Source: Spirochaetaceae bacterium
GTDB lineage: Bacteria > Spirochaetota > Spirochaetia > Treponematales > Breznakiellaceae
Direction: 5' to 3'
Assembly (NCBI GenBank): GCA_031267955.1
Contig: JAIRYB010000130.1
Location: 1 to 10,519, forward strand
Length of the DNA: 10,519 nucleotides
Shown here: positions 5,702 through 10,519 of the stretch, piece by piece
Position numbering within the stretch: position 1 is the stretch's first letter
How the letters are laid out: each line of letters starts with the position of its first letter
The notes under the pieces: model-generated
Told to the model about the DNA's origin: nothing
Seen by the model: only the letters and a program-made list of their open reading frames with translations
Databases searched by the model: none
Made by a program: the position numbers and the translations under genes

Positions 5702-6529
5702 CTATACCCCGTTCGCGTAGACGAATATATTGTAAAGGCCGTGCGCCCAGGCCAGGCCGTGGATTGCGCCGTAGTGCGTGTAGATCAGGGAGAGAAAAAG
5801 GCCGGCGAGAACGGCGTTCGCCATGCCCCAGGGGCCTTCGTAGATGTGGCAGAGGGAAAAAAGCGCGGTCGAGAGGGCGATGCCCGGTACCGCGCCCGTC
5901 TTTGCGCAAAGCGCCCCCAGGAGCTTGCCGCGTCCCGGGGGGGGAATCCCCGCAACCCCGCTTTCCGGGTTTTCCGGCCCGGAAAGCGGCGTCCCGGGCC
6001 TGTGTTTCCCGAAAAGGCTTAGGAGGTAATGGCGAAAATACGTTTCTTCCAGATAGCCGGTGCTAAAACAGGAGAGAATCATCACTATCCAGGCTCCGGG
6101 CCCCCCGGGGGCTCCCACAACAGCGGCGCTAATTTCGGAACCCGACAGGATGGATGAAAGAACCGAAATGCCCAGGCCTATCCCCAATAACCCGGGCAGG
6201 GCGATGATCAGGGACTGGAAATCCCCCGGCAAAATTCTCTTTGGGAAAATTTTCTTCCCTTTAAGAAAAAACAGGTACCATAACAGCAATAAAGATGGTA
6301 TAGTATAGCCGAGGAGCCGGGCAAGTTCCCGGCCTATGGCAAACTGGTACACTTCCCCTGCCGGAAGGGGGGGCCGGGGGGTGAAATCGGGCAGGAAGAG
6401 GACGAGGTAAATGATAAACGGTTCTATAAAATTGATAATTTTAGCCTTCCTTTGCCCGGCGCGGGCCGGGGGACAGCGCGCTTGCGAGAACCGCGCGGCT
6501 TGGTTCTTAAAAAACCCTGCATTTAGCAA
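5702..6529 (-). CDS. CPBP-family intramembrane metalloprotease
   Basis: A multi-pass membrane protein of the CPBP (Rce1-like/Abi, type II CAAX) family. Residues are numbered from TTG 6529 (275 residues). Motif 1 is EExxxR in 'EETYFRHYL' (E161, E162, R166), motif 2 is FxxxH in 'FSLCH' (F224, H228), and motif 3 is HxxxN in 'HGLYN' (H263, N267). All the usual metal-binding and catalytic residues are therefore present. These sit within about six to eight predicted helices in the cytoplasmic membrane. The substrate is unknown. The start is unclear: TTG 6529 has no Shine-Dalgarno, and the first 30 residues look unlike the family. An excellent GGAAGG (6445-6450) lies five bases before an ATT at 6439, where the first helix begins. 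A Pro/Gly-rich insert (about 175-202) separates motifs 1 and 2 and carries a DNA palindrome. Confidence 0.85.
   Translation of the reverse strand: MLNAGFFKNQAARFSQARCPPARAGQRKAKIINFIEPFIIYLVLFLPDFTPRPPLPAGEVYQFAIGRELARLLGYTIPSLLLLWYLFFLKGKKIFPKRILPGDFQSLIIALPGLLGIGLGISVLSSILSGSEISAAVVGAPGGPGAWIVMILSCFSTGYLEETYFRHYLLSLFGKHRPGTPLSGPENPESGVAGIPPPGRGKLLGALCAKTGAVPGIALSTALFSLCHIYEGPWGMANAVLAGLFLSLIYTHYGAIHGLAWAHGLYNIFVYANGV
5958..5989. repeat. Perfect 12-bp inverted repeat inside the CPBP coding region
   Basis: CCGCTTTCCGGG (5958-5969) and CCCGGAAAGCGG (5978-5989) are exact reverse complements around an 8-base loop. The repeat encodes about residues 181-191 of the CPBP protein, within a Pro/Gly-rich stretch between motifs 1 and 2. 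Ten-base direct repeats GCGTCCCGGG lie outside it at 5930-5939 and 5989-5998. This may be a small palindromic element absorbed into the frame. Confidence 0.6.
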
Positions 6530-6559
6530 AGCAGCCGGCTTTGTGGACAGACACTATTT

Positions 6560-6587
6560 AGTATAGGAAGTTTGGGGAAAATGTAAA
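6560..6587 (-). promoter_or_regulatory. Predicted promoter of the CPBP protease gene
   Basis: On the minus strand TTTACA (6587-6582), a 16-base spacer and TATACT (6565-6560) match the sigma-70 consensus at five of six bases each. Transcription would begin near 6553. That gives a leader of about 24 bases to TTG 6529, or about 114 bases to the ATT at 6439. The -35 box overlaps the start region of the divergent PilZ gene. Confidence 0.45.
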
Positions 6588-7723
6588 TGATTTTTCTGAT
6601 AATTACAGTCGTTGCGGGCGGCCTGCTGCTCCTGTTCTTCAATGCCAAGACCCACGGCATAGAGGGTATGGTTCAGGGCGACTGGATTCAATTTTACGCC
6701 AAGGGCAAGGATTCCGGTTTCAGTTTCAAGGAACTGGAACTTTTGCGGCGTCTGGCGGTTAAATCGCAACTGGAGGACCCTACCGCCCTGTTCTGGTCCC
6801 AGCAGCAGCTGGACCGCTGCATAAAGCAGATGGTAAGGCTTTCCCGGGAAAGCGGGGAGGACAAGGATCAGGGGACCCAGGAATTTCTCTCCAAGCTTTA
6901 CGATTACCGGAAAAAAATAGAACTGGAAAAGCCCAAGACTCTCTACGGTATTACAGATACCCGCCAGTTGCTGGAAGAGCAGCGGGTAAGGGTTCTCTTA
7001 TCCGGGACAGGGGTTTTCAGTTCCTATATCATCAAGAATACCAGGGACTACCTTACCATTGCCCGGCCCGCCGGGCCAAATCTCCCCCAGAGTTTTCACT
7101 GGAAGGGCACCCATGTCTCGATCTATTTTTGGCGGAACGAGGACGCGGGCTATGTGTTTGACACGGATGTCACCGACGAGGTGTATTCCAAGGGCTTTGA
7201 AGCCCTCCAGATAAATCATTCGGCATCGGTATTCCGGACCCAGAAGCGGAAGTCGGTGCGGATCAAGACCAATATCCCGGCTTACCTGTACCTGCTGCAC
7301 GAGGGGGAAAACTCGGCGGAGATTGAAACCGCGCCGGGGCTTAAATGCGTTGTCGAGGATCTTTCCGACGGGGGCTGCGCCCTGGTTATCGGGGGCAAGA
7401 CCGCGCCCGGCCTGAAGGTCAAGGTCCAGTTCGAACTTAGCGGCGACCCCCTGAGCATGTGCGGCACGGTGCGCTCGGTGGATTACAGGGAAACGGAAAA
7501 CAAATCGCAGCTCCATATTGAAGCCGACGAGCTGCCGCTTGAAACCAGGAATCATATTCTGGCGGAAGTCTTCGGGATGATCGACGAAGAGGAATCCCTG
7601 CCGTTCAGGATTGCGAGCGAGCAGGCGGAAAAAATGGAAGACGAATTTGCCGCCATGGATGACGGTGGGGAAAAAAAAGAAGATCCGGCCGATATATCGG
7701 AGGAATTCCCGAATCTGGTTTAA
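6587..7723 (+). CDS. Membrane-anchored PilZ-domain c-di-GMP receptor
   Basis: A 378-residue protein with one N-terminal membrane helix (2-19, 'IFLIITVVAGGLLLLFF') and a cytoplasmic body. Residues about 45-120 are helical and charged. Residues about 126-215 resemble the YcgR-like N-terminal flanking domain ('EEQRVRVLLSGTGVFSSYII'). The PilZ domain follows, with both c-di-GMP motifs intact: RxxxR at 221-225 (RKSVR) and DxSxxG at 258-263 (DLSDGG). The last 45 residues are strongly acidic and probably disordered. PilZ proteins bind c-di-GMP and alter motility or envelope functions; in spirochaetes motility is the usual output, but no flagellar gene is in view. ATG 6587 has GGGG nine bases upstream. 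The gene is preceded directly by ATGTAA, a start-stop pair in the same frame. Confidence 0.9.
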   Translation: MIFLIITVVAGGLLLLFFNAKTHGIEGMVQGDWIQFYAKGKDSGFSFKELELLRRLAVKSQLEDPTALFWSQQQLDRCIKQMVRLSRESGEDKDQGTQEFLSKLYDYRKKIELEKPKTLYGITDTRQLLEEQRVRVLLSGTGVFSSYIIKNTRDYLTIARPAGPNLPQSFHWKGTHVSIYFWRNEDAGYVFDTDVTDEVYSKGFEALQINHSASVFRTQKRKSVRIKTNIPAYLYLLHEGENSAEIETAPGLKCVVEDLSDGGCALVIGGKTAPGLKVKVQFELSGDPLSMCGTVRSVDYRETENKSQLHIEADELPLETRNHILAEVFGMIDEEESLPFRIASEQAEKMEDEFAAMDDGGEKKEDPADISEEFPNLV

Positions 7724-7740
7724 GACCGTGCCGCGCGGCC

Positions 7741-7769
7741 TTCTCACTCCGGGTTTTCCGTGTTACAAT
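7741..7769 (+). promoter_or_regulatory. Possible promoter of the PHP-SDR operon
   Basis: TTCTCA (7741-7746), a 17-base spacer and TACAAT (7764-7769, five of six consensus bases) in the 59-base gap after the PilZ gene. The start point would be about 7776, leaving a leader of about seven bases that overlaps the GGGAG ribosome site at 7774-7778. The call is tentative. Confidence 0.4.
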
Positions 7770-7782
7770 AACCGGGAGCTTT

Positions 7783-9120
7783 ATGAATGATTACAGGCAG
7801 ATTATCAACGATCCCGCACGGGACGCGGCGGAACGGCTGGAGGCTTTAAAGGCCCTGGAAACGGCGGAAGGCGCCGGGGGAGCCGCGAAAACCGGGGAGA
7901 TCAACAACCACATCCACACTATTTACAGCTTTAGCCCCTATACCCCCGCTATGGCGGCTTTGAAGTCACGCAACGCGGGGCTTGGGGCCGCAGGCTCGGT
8001 GGATCACGATTCCGTGGGCGCGGCGGAGGAGATGCTTGCCGCGTGCGGTATTCTGGGAATAGGCGGCTGCACGGGGTTCGAGGTCCGGGTAAGTTTTAAA
8101 GACGGCCCTTTCGGGGGCAGAAAGCTCAACAATCCCGATTCCGAGGGGATTGCCTATATGACCGTCCAGGGAATCCCCCGGCAGTCAATAGAGAAAGCCG
8201 CGGAATTCCTCGCGCCGATCCGAGCGGAACGCCTGAAACGGATCAGAACCATGTCGGAAATCGCCAATGCCCTGCTCCGGGAGGCGGGGCTTGGGGAAAT
8301 TGAATTTGACCGGGACATAAGGGGAAAGTCGTGTTACGACGCGGGTGGGGAAATTACCGAGCGCCACCTTCTGGCGGCTGTGGCGGGGAAGCTTGTCGCG
8401 AAATACGGCAGGGGGCCGGAACTGGCAGGGGGGCTTAAGGCCGCGTTTGGTGTAGACCCCGGGCCGAAGATCGCCGCGCTCCTCTCCGATCCGGATAACC
8501 CCCACTGCCTGTTTGATCTTTTGGGGGTATTGAAGTCCGCCTTTCTGCCCCGGATCTTTATCCAGGGCGGTGAAGCCGAATGTATTCCCGCGCGGAAAAT
8601 GACGGAATTCGCCCTGTCGATCGGGGCGGTTCCGGCCTACGCGTATCTGGGGGATGTGGGGGAATCCCTCACGGGTGATAAAAAGGCGGAAAAATTCGAG
8701 GATGAGTTTCTGGATTCCCTTTTTGACGAGCTGAAGGCTGCCGGTTATCAGGCGCTTACCTATATGCCCCCCAGAAATACCGACGAACAGTTGCGCCGGG
8801 TAAGGCGCCTCTGCCGCGAGTACGGTTTTATGGAAATATCGGGGGTGGATATCAACAGTTCCCGCCAGTTGTTTAACTGCCCCAGGGTGCTGGAGCCTGC
8901 CTTCCGGCATCTGGTGGACACAACCTGGGCGCTTATTGCCCATGAGCGGCTCGCCTCGGCGGACCCTTGTCTGGCGCTTTTTTCGCCGGAAAACCCCTTT
9001 GCCGCGGAGCCTTTGGAGAGGCGGCTTGAAATTTACGCGGAAAAAGGGAAAAAACTTGATCCGCATAATAGCGGTGAATCGGCTTTTATTCTAGCAAAGG
9101 AAATTTTGGAGAGGAATTAA
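7783..9120 (+). CDS. PHP-domain protein with altered metal-binding motifs
   Basis: A 445-residue cytoplasmic protein. PHP motif 1 is HxH at 43-45 in 'INNHIHTIYSFSPYTP', motif 2 is 'SVDHDSVG' (D74, H75), and a glutamate (E100) in 'TGFEV' fits the next ligand position. PHP domains use these residues to hold two or three metals and hydrolyse phosphoesters. The later motifs differ from those I know: the usual AHP is 'AYAYLGD' (285-291), and GSDxH is 'GVDIN' (354-358), so two histidines are missing. Residues about 140-250 form an insert, mostly helical. The activity may be hydrolytic with an incomplete site or something else. ATG 7783 has GGGAG four bases upstream. The SDR gene follows after three bases, so the two form an operon and probably act on the same metabolite. 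Confidence 0.78.
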   Translation: MNDYRQIINDPARDAAERLEALKALETAEGAGGAAKTGEINNHIHTIYSFSPYTPAMAALKSRNAGLGAAGSVDHDSVGAAEEMLAACGILGIGGCTGFEVRVSFKDGPFGGRKLNNPDSEGIAYMTVQGIPRQSIEKAAEFLAPIRAERLKRIRTMSEIANALLREAGLGEIEFDRDIRGKSCYDAGGEITERHLLAAVAGKLVAKYGRGPELAGGLKAAFGVDPGPKIAALLSDPDNPHCLFDLLGVLKSAFLPRIFIQGGEAECIPARKMTEFALSIGAVPAYAYLGDVGESLTGDKKAEKFEDEFLDSLFDELKAAGYQALTYMPPRNTDEQLRRVRRLCREYGFMEISGVDINSSRQLFNCPRVLEPAFRHLVDTTWALIAHERLASADPCLALFSPENPFAAEPLERRLEIYAEKGKKLDPHNSGESAFILAKEILERN

Positions 9121-9123
9121 GTT

Positions 9124-10404
9124 ATGCCGGATTGCAAAAATGTTTGGAATGGGGAAGATGAAATTGTATTCGGGGTGCTGGTTAGGGGCCTTTATCTTGA
9201 TATTTCAGGGTGTCCCTGGGTGGTGGTTCCCGACCCCGGGAAAGGCGGGGTACCCCGGCAGGCTTTGACGGTGGATATTGCCTCCGTCCTTGTGGACGGC
9301 GCGCCGGACGAGGAAGCGGCCGCCAAACTGCTCCGGGAAGCGTTTGACGCGTGGGAATTTGACAAGGCCCCTGCGGGCCTGGACGCTATAATGCAAAGCG
9401 ACCGCATGGTCGCCGCCCCCGCCTGCGTGGCGATCAAAAACAGGGAGGCCCTTGCCGGCCTTTACTGGGTGGGCAGGGACCTGGAATCCGCCCGGCTCCG
9501 GCTCGAAAAGCAGGACGATTCCCTGCTGGAGATCAGCCCCGCCGAGCCCGCCCGGGTGGTAAACGCGGCGGAACGGGCCGATGTGGTTCGGGGCAGGATC
9601 GCCCTTGTTACCGGCGGTGCCCAGGGTATCGGGGAGGAGATTGTGCGCAGCCTGGCCGCGTCGGGGGCGCTGGTGTTTATCGCCGATCTCAACCTTGAAG
9701 GCGCCTCGAAGCTGGCGGACTCCGTCAACGCCTCGGAAAACCGCCTCGCCGCCCTGCCCGCGGCGGTCAATGTGTCCGACGAGGGGTCGGTAGCCGCCCT
9801 GTTCCGGGCCATAGCCCTGAGCGCCGGCGGCCTCGATCTCTGTATAAGCAACGCGGGGGTGCTTAAAGCCGGAAGCGTGCTGGAACAGCCCTTGAAGGAT
9901 TTTCAGTTTACCACGGACGTGAACTATACCGGCTTTTTCCTTGCCGCCAAATACGCGGGGCTTCTTATGCGCTGCCAGTTCCGAACCGCGCCGAGGTGGA
10001 AGACTGATATTATCCAGATTAACTCCAAATCCGGGCTTGAAGGTTCCAAAAAGAACGGCGCTTATGCGGGGGGTAAATTCGGCGGCATAGGGTTGGTGGA
10101 AAGTTTCGCCCTGGAACTGGTGGAGTACAATATCAAGGTAAACGCGATCTGCCCGGGGAATTTTCTGGACGGCCCGCTCTGGTCCGATCCCAGGAAGGGC
10201 CTTTTTGTCCAGTACCTTGAAGCGGGCAAGGTGCCGGGCGCAAAAACAGTGGAAGATGTCCGCGCCTTTTACGAGGCCAAGGTTCCCATGAGGCGCGGGT
10301 GTACCGGCGCTGATCTGAGCCGGGCCATCTACTATATTGTGGAGCAGGAATACGAAACCGGCCAGGCCGTCCCCGTGACAGGCGGCCAGACCATGCTCCA
10401 CTAG
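9124..10404 (+). CDS. SDR oxidoreductase, sorbitol-6-phosphate dehydrogenase-like, with extra N-terminal domain
   Basis: A 426-residue protein. From about residue 156 it is a classical short-chain dehydrogenase: TGGAQGIG (163-170) binds the dinucleotide, D188 after the second strand favours NAD, 'NAGV' is at 243-246, and the catalytic residues are N267, S301 and Y314-x3-K318. The C-terminal half resembles E. coli SrlD closely as I recall it: 'INSKSG', 'KFGG.GL', 'VP.RGC' and a terminal 'VTGGQ.M'. This suggests oxidation of a polyol phosphate or reduction of a ketose phosphate. SrlD is about 259 residues, so the first 155 residues are an addition that I cannot assign ('GVLVRGLYLDISGCPWVVVP' near the start). 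ATG 9124 has GGAGAGG nine bases upstream, in the end of the PHP gene. The partner PHP protein may supply or remove a phosphate, but that is inference. Confidence 0.87.
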   Translation: MPDCKNVWNGEDEIVFGVLVRGLYLDISGCPWVVVPDPGKGGVPRQALTVDIASVLVDGAPDEEAAAKLLREAFDAWEFDKAPAGLDAIMQSDRMVAAPACVAIKNREALAGLYWVGRDLESARLRLEKQDDSLLEISPAEPARVVNAAERADVVRGRIALVTGGAQGIGEEIVRSLAASGALVFIADLNLEGASKLADSVNASENRLAALPAAVNVSDEGSVAALFRAIALSAGGLDLCISNAGVLKAGSVLEQPLKDFQFTTDVNYTGFFLAAKYAGLLMRCQFRTAPRWKTDIIQINSKSGLEGSKKNGAYAGGKFGGIGLVESFALELVEYNIKVNAICPGNFLDGPLWSDPRKGLFVQYLEAGKVPGAKTVEDVRAFYEAKVPMRRGCTGADLSRAIYYIVEQEYETGQAVPVTGGQTMLH

Positions 10405-10467
10405 CAGCCTGTTGCACTTGTGGATTTTTTGCATATTCATGCAAAAAATCCCGATTATCGGGGCTGC
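10404..10467. repeat. Nested palindromes after the SDR gene
   Basis: GGATTTTTTGCAT (10422-10434) and ATGCAAAAAATCC (10439-10451) form a perfect 13-bp stem with a 4-base loop. It is followed by a CCCGAT/ATCGGG palindrome (10450-10462). Both are enclosed by GCAGCC (10404-10409) and GGCTGC (10462-10467). The structure could end transcription of the PHP-SDR operon, but no T tract follows the stem, so it is not a classical intrinsic terminator. The flank CAGCCTGTTGCA might be the end of a mobile element; this is unproven. Confidence 0.55.
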
Positions 10468-10483
10468 TTTGGCAGTTTGCATG

Positions 10484-10515
10484 GTATAAAAATTCACTTT
10501 TGTGAATTTTTATAC
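10484..10515. repeat. Perfect 14-bp AT-rich inverted repeat
   Basis: GTATAAAAATTCAC (10484-10497) and GTGAATTTTTATAC (10502-10515) are exact reverse complements with a TTTT loop. The site is AT-rich, unlike the genes around it. It may be an operator for a gene beyond the window or a hairpin element. A related half-matched motif, ATAAAAATTC-N8-GAATTT, occurs at 379-402 upstream of the YheO-like regulator. Confidence 0.6.
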
Positions 10516-10519
10516 GATT

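Noticed and set aside
4542..5909. Long minus-strand open frame across the DUF445 gene
   Set aside because: It is a GC-driven shadow: Arg/Pro/Gly/His-rich, no domain, and it lies opposite a clear DUF445 gene and overlaps the CPBP gene.
10422..10451. Classical rho-independent terminator after the SDR gene
   Set aside because: The 13-bp stem is AT-rich and is followed by CGATTATC rather than a T tract; listed as a palindrome instead.
9205..10497. Long minus-strand open frame across the SDR gene
   Set aside because: Shadow of the SDR coding frame with no motif; the plus strand has all catalytic residues.
1..10519. CRISPR arrays, tRNA or rRNA genes, transposases, toxin-antitoxin or phage genes
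   Set aside because: I found no regularly spaced repeats, no tRNA-like fold, and no coding region of these types on either strand.

Overview
This GC-rich stretch of bacterial chromosome is most likely from a spirochaete of the Treponema type. That assignment is an inference. It rests on a membrane-anchored PilZ protein of a kind I associate with treponemes, a loose spirochaete-style lipobox, and the overall mix of genes; no rRNA or other decisive marker is present. The AT-rich promoters stand out sharply from the GC-rich genes.

Layout. Positions 1-45 look like the tail of an upstream gene. A gene-free region of about 470 bases follows, ending in an operator-like 15-bp inverted repeat and a strong promoter for a YheO-type transcription regulator (518-1198). 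A single-pass membrane protein (1188-1841) overlaps the regulator's end. Next come a four-helix membrane protein (1907-2341) and a Nudix hydrolase (2341-2745), joined by a one-base stop/start overlap. On the minus strand, converging on the Nudix gene and overlapping it by 36 bases, lies an outer-membrane protease of the omptin family (2710-3732) with all four catalytic residues. Only six bases separate its start codon from that of a plus-strand lipoprotein with an SH3-like domain (3739-4146). The lipoprotein is coupled through an ATGA overlap to a DUF445/YheB membrane protein (4143-5675). A CPBP-family intramembrane protease (minus strand, 5702 to about 6529) converges on DUF445 and diverges from a membrane-anchored PilZ c-di-GMP receptor (6587-7723). 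The last unit is a two-gene operon: a PHP-domain protein with an altered metal site (7783-9120) and a sorbitol-6-phosphate dehydrogenase-like SDR carrying an unexplained N-terminal domain of about 155 residues (9124-10404). After it come three palindromes, two of them long and AT-rich, that do not look like ordinary terminators.

How the genes work together. Much of the middle concerns the cell envelope: omptin, lipoprotein, DUF445, CPBP protease and PilZ receptor. The PHP-SDR pair looks like a small carbohydrate or polyol-phosphate module. The most notable points are the omptin in a presumed treponeme, the PHP variant paired with the N-terminally extended SDR, several promoters so close to their start codons that the mRNAs would be leaderless or nearly so, a possible ATT start for the CPBP gene, and a palindrome-bearing insertion inside that gene.
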